From Gigaspora margarita (lineage: Eukaryota; Glomeromycota; Glomeromycetes; Diversisporales; Gigasporaceae), in the NCBI GenBank assembly GCA_009809945.1, contig WTPW01000345.1, positions 1 to 64,000 on the forward strand: DNA of 64,000 nucleotides. The letters are read 5' to 3'. Under the pieces are notes generated by a model. It saw only the letters and a list, made by a program, of their open reading frames with translations. It did not search any database and was not told where the DNA came from. The position numbers were made by a program, and so were the translations under genes. Within the stretch, counting starts at the first letter, position 1; the number at the start of each line of letters is the position of its first letter. Of the stretch, positions 32,849-44,897 are shown piece after piece.

Positions 32849-33479
32849 CTAATTACTTCTTTAGCTTTTGCTCTAACTAACGACTTCTTGAGTTTGCAAT
32901 TAAGCTATATTCCTAGAAATCTTGTTATTTTATTATCGCTTTTCTCTTTTACTATCTCGCCTCCTAAGATGATGCATCTTTCTTCTTTTTTTTTTTTTGT
33001 ATTACAAATTATCAGTTTCAATTTTTTTGCATTTATCTGTATATCATTAAATCTAAAAAATCCCTTTGCTATTTGGATTGTTCTTTCTATTTGTTCCTTC
33101 GATGAGGTGATCCATGTTGTATTATCTGCGAAAGCTACTACACTCTGTTTCTGTTCATGTATTGTTGAAAAACTCTTTTTTAAATTGTAAGGTTCCTCTA
33201 CTGCTATTTTGTAACCCAAGCTAGTATCGTTTTGTATGTGCTCTAAAAGAGGGACATAAAATATTCGCCAAACTATTGGCAAAATCAATTCTCTCTGTTC
33301 AATGCCATCCTTTATAGTAAAGCTTTCCATACAGCCTACTGCTATAATCACTCTTGATTCTCTTTTGTAAAAGAGGTTATTATAAAGAACCTGTGCTTTT
33401 CCGGCAGCTTAAGTCTTGTTAACACTAAATCTAATGCTACTAAAGACACTAAATTGAAGGCTTTTTTCATGTCTTGAAG
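32849..33479 (-). pseudogene. LINE C reverse transcriptase core
   Basis: On the - strand, VLQDMKKAFN (motif A region) lies at the 33480 break; a frameshift follows near 33400; then RESRVIIAVGCMES, IKDGIEQRELILPIVWRIFY (usually GE...SP) and VVAFADNTTWITSS, where the catalytic FADD has become FADN. The sequence resembles LINE A rather than LINE B (GIDQGE and W after the catalytic pair). Upstream endonuclease sequence is missing: the frame breaks at the TIR element at 33482 and I could not find its continuation. Confidence 0.85.
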
Positions 33480-33481
33480 TA

Positions 33482-35272
33482 CTATATCAACGAATTATAT
33501 ATACGTAATCTTACATAAGATATTACTGCCCGTAATATTATGAAAATCTTATGATCGTCACGGTGTATTATGTAATATATTACGTTAGATTACGGTAATA
33601 TTACGGTTATTATTTCGAAATATTTCAAAATATACCAAATAAAAAAAAATGCAAATTACCTCTCCCTACAGGGGTCACGTACTCATGCAGATCAATAAAC
33701 TAATGCATGCAGGAGGTAATATTTTGATATTTTCACATTGTTTCACAATATTTTGGATCATTTCGCATTGTTTCGCAATATTTGGCAAATTTTCGCAAAA
33801 TTTTAAAAAATAAATAAATGATATACATATTCACATAATCATACTTTTTTACAGGTTTTCGCTTTATTTTGCAAGGTTTCGCAATTTATTATAAAATTTT
33901 ACATTTTTTTATTTATTATTATTTTTTTATTATTATTATTATATATTATACATATTATATTATATATTATATTTTAATTATTATACATTTTTTACAGTAT
34001 TATTTTTACATTATTATATATTATTTTAAATACTTTCGCACTTCTTCGCTTCTAATTCTATCACTATATACAAAAAACTAGCCCTATACACTTATTTTCG
34101 CTCACCCACAGTTAGTTATTATCTTTGCTTCTTTGTTTTCTATTGTCTTCACTTTGACTACTTCTTTTGTTTTGGCTATAAACTTCGGTTCACACTCTTT
34201 TTCTAAAAACTTCAAAATAAAAATGTTTCTTAGAAGTGTTGGTTCTTGCAAATTGCCGAGGAAAGTCGCAAAGTTTCGAAGAAGTTAGGAATAACTAAAA
34301 TAAAATTTAAAAAAATAAGTAAAAAAAAAACAAAAAAACAAAAAGTGTAAGCAAACTAATAAAAAAAAATAAACGAAGCCCCATATCTTCGTAAGAGTTC
34401 GCGTTTTTGTAAATTCAGAAATTGCAAAAGTCGTGATGTTCTTGCGAAATGCCAAAAAAGTTGCGAAGTACTGAAAAAGTCTGGGTTGTTTTTCGTGCAA
34501 AGTGCCAGGAAGTAAGGGTTCTGTTCTCGCAAAGTGCCGAAATATAATAATAAAAAAAAATTTAAAATAAAACAAAAGAAAACAAAAACAAAAAATACAA
34601 AATGAAAAAATAAATAACGCGAAACCTTGCAAAAAATTGCACAAACTTGCAAATCTATGCGAAAACTTGCGAAAACTTGCGCCTAACTAAATCATTCTCT
34701 AAAGAAGCGTTCTTGGTGTTCTTGATTATGTCAGAAGTCTGAGTAGACATACGAAAGGTTTCGAAATTTTGTATATCTTCTTGCAAAGGTGTCTTGTAAA
34801 AGTGCCGAAATAAAAAATAATTAAAAAAAAATTAAAAATAAAAATGAAAACAAAAAAATGAAACGAAAACAAAAAATGAAACGAAAATAAAAAATGAAAC
34901 GAAATAAAAACAAAAAAGCGAAAGAAAAAAAATAGAAGATCTAATTATAAACAAAAGATCTAATCTGATCTTGTAGTACAGAATTTGAATATCATCAAAT
35001 TATTTTGAACTATTTCGAAAAATCAGTCTAATGCATGATCCAGGTTACAGACCTACAGATCCTAATCCAGCTTGGTTTTCTAGTCCTAAATTATTTTGAA
35101 AGGGATCGAAATATTTCGTTAACCTATTTCGAAATATTTTGAAATTACTTTCGTAATATTTCGAAAATTTGATAATTCGAAATATTTCGAAATATATTAC
35201 GTAATATTTTGCTTATATTACGGTTCGTAATATCTTACGTAAGATTACGCTATTATAAATTTGCTGATGTAG
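33482..35272. mobile_element. 1.8-kb CGTAA-type TIR element, TA target
   Basis: The left end CTATATCAACGAATTATATA and the inverted right end CTACATCAGCAAATTTATAA lead into shared TACGTAATCTTACNTAAGAT sequence; the TIR runs about 60 bp. TA flanks both ends (33480-33481, 35273-35274). Interior: TTTCGCAATATTT words, an A/T-rich block, and many degenerate copies of CTTGCAAAGTGCCGAA. No transposase. It interrupts the LINE C RT. Confidence 0.88.
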
Positions 35273-35280
35273 TAGCAGTG

Positions 35281-35796
35281 TTTAAAAATGTTCGTATATG
35301 TAGTAGCTCTTGACCCTCTCTCTCTACTATATAAAAAAAAATTTAAAAATCTGTATATTTATATATAAAATTTTACAAAAACTTGAATATATTATGACCC
35401 AGTGATCCGATTTGGATTATTTTGGTACCATTCGATTCATTTTTATAAGACGAATCCAATAGTACCAAAATCATTTCATTTGGATTACTGGATCATGTTT
35501 TATTAATGAAATACTATTGATTTTATAGTAATTTTATAAGAAAATATAATAACCAATAGTATTTCATTAATAAAATGTGAACCAGTGATCCAAATCAAAT
35601 AATTTTGGTACTATTCTAATTCTCTCCTCGAGATGATTCGAATAGTGCCAAAATCATTCAATTTGAACTACCAGATTAAGTTTTAGACAAATTTTTATAA
35701 AAAAATTGCATTATGTTAGAGGGAACCCCTCTATATATTAGAAATCATTATATTTTGGGGGACCCCCCAAGCATAACATTATTTATAGATACCCTC
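35281..35796. mobile_element. Composite palindromic element (P family), copy 1
   Basis: It matches 52810-53522 (inverted) and 63170-63701. It has a degraded left end and a right end CATAACATTATTTATAGATA-CCCTC flanked by TA. Two palindromic modules (TTTTGGTACCATTCGATTCA and TTTTGGTACTATTCTAATTC with their inverses) flank a third palindrome, AATACTATTGATTTTATAG. It has no ORF. Confidence 0.82.
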
Positions 35797-35904
35797 TAAT
35801 TGCTAAAAGAAAAATTAAGATATCTCAAAAACTACTTAACCAATTTTATTGATTTTACTACTGTTAGAATTAGAAAAACAAGCTTTACAAACTTTACAAA
35901 CTTT

Positions 35905-36916
35905 TATTTAATTTTTTTTTAATATTAAGATGACCACTTAGATACCCTAGCACTTTATTGGTACAAACAGGTTGGTCTAGTTAGCATAACCATACCACAT
36001 ATTACATTTGTATAATGAGAGTACAACCAGCCACTTACACTTTTGGTATCATTTCACACTAGCTGCCATACCTACAACCCAACTATGGGATTGTTTATTT
36101 AAACCCTCTGATTGCTACCTATGTCCTATGTTCCTTCTAATATACCCTTTCATGAGTAATTTGCTGTTTAAAGTACCCTGAAACTTTAGCCAAACTCCAA
36201 TTTGTGGAGGGCATTTGATTCTGTGATAAACCTAATAGAGCAGTACCTGTTCCACCTAGGATTCATCTACACTTTTGGTAACATACACATCTGCATTATA
36301 CCAATACTTGCAGTCAGGAATTATCCTTAAACTGCTATTATTACCTAATCCTGCCCTTGTGAAGTTCCCCAACCCTAGCATCTGATTAGTTACTCTTCCG
36401 GTTCTTTTTCTCCAGTCACATTTTAACTCCCAATTCTAAGACCCAAAAGGGTTGGTCAGCCCAGCTTTAGGATGCCTTATGGTCTCCCTCCCCTTGATAT
36501 ATGCCTCCGAAACATATGTCCTTTTTCTCTAGTATGACTTTGGCAGTTTAGTTGGTAGAGGTTTCCAACCCTTTTAATCATCAGTCTGCTTCTAGTCAGT
36601 CCTTATCCAAGATTCTTTACTCTGTACACTATTAAAAGTCGGGTACTTCTTCACTTGGGACTTGCCAAGCGGGTTCTATTCTGCTAATTCCCAGGATTTA
36701 CATGCTTCCTTTTTCCTTGTATGACATTATACAAGTTAGTCAGCTCCCAATAACTTGGTATCACCTGGGTTACAGATCAAAGATCCAATTAGTTGAAGCA
36801 CAGATTAGTTACCATAATACAAATACAATTTTCAAAAACATCTCTAGTGGGATTTGAGCTTTGCACCTGTCACTTGAGGGTGACAACAACCCAACTTTGC
36901 TATGTCACTACACCCC
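35905..36916 (-). mobile_element. tRNA-headed long retroposon, copy 2
   Basis: On the - strand it runs from a tRNA-like head (36916-36843) to an A tail (T run near 35912). The 13-bp flank CTTTACAAACTTT is duplicated (35892-35904 and 36917-36929). The body shares GAGAGTACAAC, CTGCCATACCTACAACCC and GTTTATTTAAACCCTCTG with the copies at 20612 and 58375. It is about 1 kb, long for a SINE, and without a shared ORF. Confidence 0.85.
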
Positions 36917-36929
36917 CTTTACAAACTTT

Positions 36930-37614
36930 ATTAAAAACTAAAAAATGTTAATTTAATAAAAAAATAACTTTACTTAGAAAGGACTACCAGATTTGATTCA
37001 TATATAAATTTTATATATTAATTTATTTCCAAATTTTATTATAAAGCTACTATAGTGACTCTGTCATTCTTAAGTGAATTAGCTCTTAATAAAATTTTAT
37101 AAAATCTTATAATTCACAAAATTTTACTAATTAATTCTAAATTCATGCACTAAATAAACTTGTTCAGTACCAAAAAATATATATAAACATATGGATTGCC
37201 GTCAATAGAAATAAGGCAGATCTATATTTGAAAAAAATTAATACCTTAACTTTCATAGCTCATACATCGATAAAATTTAAAGCTATTTTGATGATTTAAT
37301 ATTCAAAAAAAAGCTTAAATCATAAGCTTTTATTTGAATATTAAACCATTAAGATAACTTTAAAATTTATCGATATATAAGCTGTGAAAGTTAAGGTATT
37401 AATTTTTTTTCAAATGTAGATCTGCCTTATTTCTATTGACAGTAGCCTATATTTAAATTTAAACTAGTTAGCAGACTTCTGACCAAATCTGGATCTGTGG
37501 TTTGGGTTTGATTTATATATATTATTTGCTCAAATTTAATTGGCTAATTTAGTATCAGGTGGAAAGAGAAGGTACCTTTTTAAGAGGTAAAAATTACCTG
37601 ATAAATGTCTTTAC
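36930..37614. repeat. Truncated hAT relative with a palindrome, and MITE end
   Basis: 37060-37170 matches the palindrome unit of 11637-13531, including TAAACTTGTTCAGTACC, and 37455-37500 matches its right end (AAACTAGTTAGCAGACTT). Between them lies a hairpin (37192-37449) with arms CAATAGAAATAAGGCAGATC that is absent from the other element. 37555-37614 matches the end of the MITE at 45565-45716. Confidence 0.7.
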
Positions 37615-38197
37615 TAGGGGTCTTAGTAGATCAAGTTGGGTCAGGTTTGGGCCTGATTTGGGTTAGATCTACTTGGATCAAAACCCAATCTGGGTCTGAC
37701 CTGCTTCATGTCAAACCTGACCTAGATCTGACCTGACTTATATCAAACCCAACCCAGGTTTAACCCAACCTAACCCAACCCGAGTTGATAATAGTTGCTA
37801 CATAGTAAAGTCTAAATTTTACTATGATGCAGATAGCTTTAATTCTATACAAAAAATAGTTTTACAAAAAATACTACTTTTTTTTAAAAAATTTATAAAA
37901 TGCAAACCTAATCTACAAGGTTTGTTCTTTATATCCTAAAGAATAAAACTTGTAGTTTAGATTTTAATTTAAAGCTAAACTGGTAGAGCAATAGCTTTTT
38001 AAAATTTAAAAATTTATTAATAAATTGTAAAAATATAAATGTATATGTTTTTAACTTAAGCCAATTAGAATGCACTATTAAGCTCACATAATTTAGGTTT
38101 CAGATTAGCAAAAAAATTTTTTTTGAAAAAAAAATTTTCTCTTAAAAAAAATTTTTCTCTCTAAAAAAAAAAAAGAGAGATCTTTTTAAAAAAAGCT

Positions 38198-38233
<36 letters not shown>

Positions 38234-38812
38234 AAGCCATCTGATTGGCTTACCTCATATCACATAATCTGCAAAAAAAGTGAACAAAATTATGTGATTT
38301 CAGGGTTAAAGCTATCCGCACTATATATAAATCGATAAATGCCCGCCTAAGTAAACTTGTTTGGAAGATTAAAATTCATATATACTGAAATTTTTATTCA
38401 AATCAGAGAAAATTTTATTATTTGACTTTTAATTTTTTATTTGACTTTTAATTTTTTATTTGACTTTTAATTTTTATGTTTAATGAAAAAATTAGAATCT
38501 TTTTAAAAAATATGTTTGACAAACATAAAAATTAAAAGTCAAATAATAAAAAGTTCACCAATTTGGATAAACATTTCAGAATATGTGCATTTTGTTCTTC
38601 TAAACAAGTTTACTTAGCAGATTTAATCAATTTATATAGTAAAATTTTTTACTTTACTATGTAGGGACTACTTGTGATCATTGAATATAATTTGACATGG
38701 GTTTGACCCAACCCAGGTTTTCTCTAACCCGGGTCTGACCTGTTCTACATTTTATCTGACCCAACCCAATCCGAGTTGGGTTAGATTAGACCCAACCCAG
38801 CTAAGACTCCTA
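37615..38812. mobile_element. 1.2-kb hAT element with GGGTCA-rich ends, copy 1
   Basis: The ends TAGGGGTCTTAG and CTAAGACTCCTA are inverted; the flanks GTCTTTAC (37607-37614) and GTCTCTAC (38813-38820) are an 8-bp duplication with one mismatch. Both ends are packed with GGGTTGGGTCAGGT/ACCTGACCC words. A relative is at 50233-51068. The interior contains a nested foldback at about 38310-38690, a 35-base A run near 38200, and no transposase. Confidence 0.9.
38310..38690. mobile_element. Foldback with AAGTAAACTTGTTT modules, copy 1
   Basis: Inverted arms include CTAAGTAAACTTGTTTGGAAG and CTTCTAAACAAGTTTACTTAG, then TTATTTGACTTTTAATTTTT and its complement. Outer sequence TAGTAAAATTT is followed by ACTATGTAGGGACTACTTG. 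Relatives: 50385-50725, 62025-62385 and a partial one at 61670-61930. Confidence 0.75.
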
Positions 38813-38892
38813 GTCTCTACCCTTTTAATCTCACTTTTTTTTACTATTTCTTTTTTAAAAAATCATCTAATTTTTGTCAATTCTCTTAATTG

Positions 38893-39080
38893 ATTTTTGA
38901 ATTGTAATACTAGTCTTAAATATATAACAGGTTAGTGCTAAATTATCAGATTACTAATTATATTTCAAAATTAGACATAGCAATTATAGAACATATTATA
39001 CTAAATGATAAATTATAATAAAAATTATAATAAAAACATATGAATTTACTATAAATTTTAAGTTTCATATTATTTTTAAC
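38893..39080. other. AT-rich spacer
   Basis: Bases 38830-38892 resemble the end of the pyrimidine-biased MITE family. The remainder is AT-rich and I see no gene or clear repeat boundary in it. Confidence 0.4.
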
Positions 39081-41757
39081 TTATAAAATGGATATGGGTA
39101 TTATGGTGCAGTTAAGTATTTTGGCTAATAATACATAATGTATTGACCAGAATTGAATAATTTTGGTACTATTGGATTCATTATATCAAGGTGAGTTGAA
39201 TGGTACCAAAATCATTCAATTCTAATAAGATATTGTTAATTAAAAATACAAATTAAAAAAATAAATTATAATGCAGGTACCAATTATGGTACATATACTA
39301 TTTTTCATAATCTATTAAGATTTATTAATCAGAATTAAATAATTTTGATACTATTTGATTTATCTCATTAAGATGTATTGAATAGAAAATATTGATGAAC
39401 ATATAATTGAAAACAATTATGTATACTGGCGCAAAACATTTTCTGAATTTAAAAAATGATATTTACATAACTCTTGGTAGAACAGTCTGTTTTCAATAAT
39501 TTTACCACCAAAATGTCCACCTTGAAGAAGCAATTCCAACAAGCCCAAACTCACAAAATCCAATCGCAGGATTAGGGCGCTGACAGATATTACATAATAT
39601 CTTTTTATCAAGGGGTACCCCCTCCCTCCCACATAAGACAGATTCTGATTGGTTGATTTTTAAAAAAATTTTATCAAAATTTTACTAATAGATTATTATT
39701 TTGGCTCTAGATAAACTTATTTAAAATATAATTATATACCAAAATAATGTATTTTTGTATGCTAAGAAAGTTTATTTAGTGCCCAAAATCATATTTCATT
39801 AGTAAAATTTTGCATAATACAGGATTATTTATATTTTTATTAATAAAAATATAGAAAATTCTGCATTGTGCAAAATTTTACTAATGAATAATAAATTTGA
39901 GCTTTAAGTAAACTTGTTTAACACTAAAAAATACATTATTTCAGTATATATTCTTTTAATTTTTATAATTTTTTAAATAAATATGAGCAAAAATGCATTT
40001 TTGATAAAAATTTACTAATTTGCTAAAATTTTTTCTGTCTCTGCTTCTAAAAGTTTGTATGAAAAAACAAAATGCTTATAATTTTACTTATCTTTATTTC
40101 AAAAATTAAAAAAGTTAAATAATTATATACCACTAGAATGTAAAATTTAGTGCTAAACAAAATTAATTAGGGCCCTAAGTTATAATTCATTAGTAAAATT
40201 TTGCATGATGCTGAATTTTCTATATTTTTATTAATAAAAATATAGAAAATGCTGTATCATGCAAAATTTTACTAATTAATTATAACTTTGAGCTCTAAGT
40301 AAACTTGTTCAGTACTAAAATCTACATCCTGGCGGCATATAATTATTTAAATTTTTTAAAATTTGAAATAAAAATGAGTTAAATTGGTAAATTTTCATTA
40401 AAATATAATATTGCTCATCTTTATTTGAAATTTATTAAAATTAAACAAATATATACTAATATAGTGTATCTTTTTGTACTGAACAAGTTTACTTAGAGCT
40501 CAAAGTTATAATTTATTAGTACAATTTTGTATAATTCTAAATTTTCTATATTTTTATTAATAAAAATATAGAAAATTCTACATAATGCAAAATTGTACTA
40601 ATTAATCATAACTTTGAGCTCTAAGTAAACATGTTCAACATCAAAAAATACACCATATTGGCATATATTTTTTTTTAATTTTTTAAATTTTCAAATAAAG
40701 GTGAGCAATATTATATTTTGATAAAAATTTATCAATTTTACTCATCTTTATTTCAAAAATTGCAAAAATTAAACAATTATATACTGTCAGAATGTACATT
40801 TTAGTGCTGAACAAGTTTATTTAGAGCTCTAAGTTATAATTCATTAGTAAAATTTTGCATGATACAGAATTTTCTATATTTTTATTAATAAAAATATAGA
40901 AAATTTAGCATCATGCAAAATTTTACTAATAAATTAGAACTTTGACCCCTAAGTAATCTTGTTTAGTACTCAAAAATACACTATTATAATATATATTTGT
41001 ATTTTATATAAATTTAATTAATACTCAAAATTTTAATCTATTACAATATATTATATTATATATAGAATTATATATATTATATAGTGTAATGTAAGATTTT
41101 GGCCTTACCCCCCAATGATATTACGTAATATCTGTCAGCGCCCTTATGGGATCATTAAAGTTTATGTATTGTTTTTAATAAAAATTTGATTAGTTAAACT
41201 TATTCATGTTTTCAAAACAATAATAAAACCTTAATGATCCCATGATCCTGTAATTGGATTTTAGCAAGTTGGGCTTGTTGGAATCACCTCTGCAAGGTGA
41301 ACATTTTGGTGGTAAAATTATTGAAAAGGACTATTTTACCAAAAGTTATTCATTATTTTATGCTAATTTTAAATTTTGCTTTACATAATGTATTTTAATT
41401 AAATTATAATATCTTGAGAAGTATCAATCAGAATTATATAATTTGGTATTATTTGATTTGTCTCGATAAGACAAACTGAATATTACTCAAATTATACAAT
41501 TCTGACTGATAGTTCACAAGATATTACTATATACTAAAATACTTCTATCATTATAATTTATATCTACTGTAAATATTACTTTAATAGTAATACCTCATGA
41601 TCCATTAATCAGAATTCTACAATTTTGGTACCAATTGATTCAGCTCATTGCAATAAATTGATTGTTACCAAAATTATAGAATTCTAATTAGTAGATTATA
41701 AGATATTAGTAGTGTACCATAATTGGTAGTGTACCAAAATACTTATATCCACTTTAT
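39081..41757. mobile_element. Large composite foldback (G family), copy 1, interrupted
   Basis: TATAAAATGGATATGGGTAT at the left and, inverted, TATAAAGTGGATATAAGTAT at the right are the ends. The rest matches 48022-49168 closely, including TTTTGGTACTATTGGATTC modules, CTTGGTAGAACAG and GGGCTTGTTGGAATC. It is split by the element at 39575-41144. No ORF. Confidence 0.85.
39575..41144. mobile_element. 1.57-kb TA-target element with a palindrome array
   Basis: The TIR GGGCGCTGACAGATATTACR is inverted at the other end; TA flanks both sides (39573-39574, 41145-41146), and the empty site is given by 48530-48560. The interior is an array of palindromes centred on TATTTTTATTAATAAAAATA near 39841, 40231, 40560 and 40886, with AAGTAAACTTGTTCAGTAC motifs between. 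A 155-bp deletion derivative with the same ends is at 62928-63082. Confidence 0.93.
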
Positions 41758-42109
41758 ATTAATTTTTTGTCAAATTTTTAGATTAAGTATATCAAAAATA
41801 TATACTAAGATTATTTAGAACACTTTTTTAACCTTTTGCAAATTTTGTATATTTTTTTATGATATTTATTTTTGGTGCAGAATGTACCATGTACAGAGTC
41901 CAAAATTCTGAATCAAATATGTTAAAATATATTGGAATTATAGTTAGCTTGATAGAAATTGATTAATTTTAATTAAACACAGTATTGCTATAAAAATTTT
42001 GCCTATATAATTATTGACTAATAAATAATTATAGCAATCTTTGGTAAGCAATATAAATACTTTATTTTATTAGCAAAAATCATTTATACCTGATATGGTA
42101 CTATAATTA
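41758..42109. other. AT-rich spacer
   Basis: No gene, no strong inverted repeat. Some AATTTTTGCATATTTT-like words only. Probably old repeat sequence. Confidence 0.4.
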
Positions 42110-43340
42110 GTTTTAGAACAAGTAGCATGGTGGTTAGTTTTGAGACAAGTAATTTAGTAGTTAGATTTGAGACAAGTAGCACAATAGTTAGTTGCATGGT
42201 AATTAGATTTGAGACAAGTAGCATGTTATGTTCAGGACAAGTAACACAGTAGTTAGATTTGGAACAAATAGTACAATAGTTAGATTTGAAACAAGTAGTA
42301 CAAGTAGTTATATTTGAATTAAGTGTTATAGTAAAGTTAGGTTTGGGACAAGTAGCAGTAGAAATAGATTCAGGACAAGCAGTAGTAGAATTAGATTTGA
42401 AACAAGTAGCATGGTAGAATTAGATTTAAACAAGTAGTATAGTAGAATTAGATTTGAAACAAGTAGCATAGTAGAATTAGATTCAAACCAAGTAGTACAA
42501 ATTAAATTCAGGTCAAGTAGCACATTAGAATTAGATTTAGAAAAATAGTACGATAGAATTAGATTCGAGATAAATAGCATAGTAGAATTAGATTCGAGAC
42601 AAGGATAAGTAGAACAGTAGAATTAGATTTGGGACAATTGGCATAGTAGAATTAGATTCGAAACAAACAGCATGGTAGAATTAGATTTAGAATAAGTAGC
42701 ATAAATTTGCGACAAGTAGCATAAATTTGCGACAAGTAGCATAATAGAATTAAATTCGGGATAAGTAGTACAATAGAATTAGATTCAAGATAAGTAGCAT
42801 GGAGAATTAGATTCATATGGTACTTTATCTCCTAAAATTTTAATTTGGTTTCCTCTAGCCTTCTTAAACTAGAAATTTAATCTTTTAGTTTAAAATAGAA
42901 AAGTATGAGGTGAAATGTCACATCTTTTTTCTGTAGCGGTTTAATGGTTAGCCCTAATTGCAAGTGATAGGCTTGCCCTATTGCATAGATTAGTAGATGA
43001 TTAGTTAGGAATTTTAAATATAGTATTTCTTTATATATCATCCTGATATAATTGTAACTTACTATCCTATTCCTGTACTTGACATTAACAAATAAAAAAA
43101 AAAAAAAGATTCATATGGTATAATAGAGTTAGATTCAGGATAGGTAGCATGGTTAGAATTAGATTCGGATAGGTAATATGGTAAAGTTAGATTCGGGACA
43201 GGTGCTATAGCTCAATAGAGTTAAATTTGAGACAAGTAGCACAGTAAAGTTAGACTTAGAACAGGTAGCACAGTAAAGTTAGAGTCAGAACAGTAGCATG
43301 ATAGAGTTAGATTTGGGATTTATAGAAAGATAGTTTTGTA
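42110..43340. repeat. Minisatellite, unit about 22-30 bp
   Basis: Degenerate units of the form AGTAGAATTAGATTTGAGACA and GTAGCATAGTAGAATTAG repeat roughly 35-40 times, interrupted at 42823-43106 by a retroposed insert. An inverted, shorter array lies at 43950-44270. The apparent ORF across it has no complexity and is not a gene. Confidence 0.88.
42823..43106 (+). mobile_element. Retroposed insert with A tail (SINE-like)
   Basis: A 284-bp insert is flanked by a perfect 14-bp duplication AGATTCATATGGTA (42809-42822 and 43107-43120) and ends in about 14 A residues. In the middle, GTAGCGGTTTAATGGTTAGC resembles a tRNA D-arm/A-box segment, but no B-box is convincing. The sequence does not match the other retroposons in the window. 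It is a SINE or a retrocopied small RNA. Confidence 0.8.
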
Positions 43341-43949
43341 ATATGGTAATTAAATTTGGAATTAGTAATATAGTAGTTAGATTCAGAATATAGGATGATA
43401 GGATAACATAATAAATAAATAAATTATAAAATAAACTATGTATTCTCAAAGTTTTATACAGTTTTTATTTATTGAATTTTTTAATGTTTTAGTTAGTATA
43501 TATTATTTATAGTATTATTAGTTATATATAGTATTTATTTTATATCTATTTCATAGTTATTTACATAATGCGCAAAACCATATTATATCACAAATGTCAT
43601 TAATAACGAATATCTGCTCTGCAATCTAATAATAATTTAAATGCTACCTTAATCATAATCTCCAAGACCCGCATAACTATTTTAACATGACTATTCTGCA
43701 ATACTATATAACTTAATCTCTAGCTAGACTAGTGATGTGGTAGAATCATTCCAATAATTGCTATAACTAGTTATAATATAAGCTTTGGATAATTCTACCA
43801 TATTACTAAGCTAGACCTACATAATTATCTAATTATGATTCTAGTTCTTACACTAGTCTCATGCTACTATCTAACCTTATCCTTGTCACTAAGCCCGCTT
43901 TATATTTTAATTCTATTCTAACCCTTACCTTAAATCTATCTATAACCTA
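43341..43949. other. Spacer between inverted minisatellites, with hairpin
   Basis: No gene is seen. A hairpin at about 43718-43812 has arms CTAGACTAGTGATGTGGTAG and the inverse of CTACCATATTACTAAGCTAG. It lies near the midpoint of the two inverted minisatellite arrays, so the whole 42.1-44.3 kb block has rough dyad symmetry. Confidence 0.5.
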
Positions 43950-44270
43950 ATTTAAAACTCTAACTATTATACCACATCTCAAATCTAACTATTGTACTAG
44001 ATCTTAAATCTAACTATTGTAATATAATAAAATCTAACTATCGTACTATATTCAAATCTACCTATTGTGCTACAACTGAATCTAACTATCATGCTATATT
44101 CTGAATTTAACTACATACTATGTTCTAAATCTAACTATCATACTATACCCCAAATCTAGCTATCATGCTATTGTATATTATGAATATTACTACTGCTATG
44201 TCCTGAATCTAATTATTGTTGCTATGCCTGATGCTACATCCATTTTTACTATTTAATTATGTTCGTTCTT
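43950..44270. repeat. Inverted minisatellite array
   Basis: Units such as AAATCTAACTATTGTACTA repeat about a dozen times and are the complement of the units at 42110-43340. Confidence 0.8.
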
Positions 44271-44757
44271 TCTATTGTACTATGTTCGTTCTTACTATCA
44301 TGCTATTGTACAAAAAAAATAAATAAGTTATTTAAATTTATATTTTATAAAATCAATTAAATAAATTAATAAAATACTAAAAAAAAAAATACTTATAGAA
44401 TGAATTCCAATAATTGTCTATATTGTAATTGCAGGGCTCACAAAAAATCAGAACTTGATCAAATCGAAAAGAGCAATAATGTGGTACATAATAGTTAGAA
44501 TTAGTTTATATTGATACTATATGCAATAATTGTTATTATAAGTTACAGCAAACCATTCTTTTATAGAACTTACTTGCTATTCTGGTAGTTACAGTATGTG
44601 GTTAAGGTCGTATAGGTTTGTATTAGAGTTTTCATGATTTTTACTATAAAATAAATATAAAGCCCTGACTGACTGAGCCAGAGGATAAAAGCCACTCTTA
44701 GGATTACCAAAACGAAGTGTTGTTAACTTGCTAGTGAGAGGAATAAGGTAATAAATA
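44271..44757. other. AT-rich spacer
   Basis: No gene or clear repeat boundary. The stretch near 44660-44740 (CCCTGACTGACTGAGCCAGA) is less AT-rich than its surroundings but has no ORF or RNA fold that I can support. Confidence 0.4.
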
Positions 44758-44897
44758 TACCAGGTGGATAAAAAGTCCCTGTACAGGACCTTTTTTATTA
44801 TTTCTACTAATATAATTTTAAAATTACCGGTATTAGATTGATAATTATAGTGATTTAAAAAAAGGGTCCTGTATTGAGACTTTTTATCTATCGGGTA
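44758..44897. mobile_element. 140-bp MITE, TA target
   Basis: The TIR of about 33 bp begins TACCAGGTGGATAAAAAGTC and, inverted, TACCCGATAGATAAAAAGTC; both ends have CAGGACC further in. TA flanks both. It has the shape of a small Tc1/mariner-type MITE. No ORF. Confidence 0.88.

Noticed and set aside
33655-33718. ATTACCTC...GAGGTAAT as a separate small MITE
   Set aside because: Only an 8-bp inverted pair with no duplication; too short to support in AT-rich DNA.
34285-34652. Overlapping hydrophobic ORFs suggesting a membrane protein
   Set aside because: Phe/Leu/Tyr-rich translation is what T-rich DNA gives; the region is internal to the TIR element at 33482-35272 and has no conserved motif.
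36843-36916. A functional tRNA gene on the - strand (also 59281-59356)
   Set aside because: Acceptor arms do not pair convincingly, and the sequence is joined to a conserved retroposon body with A tail; it is a tRNA-like head, not a gene.
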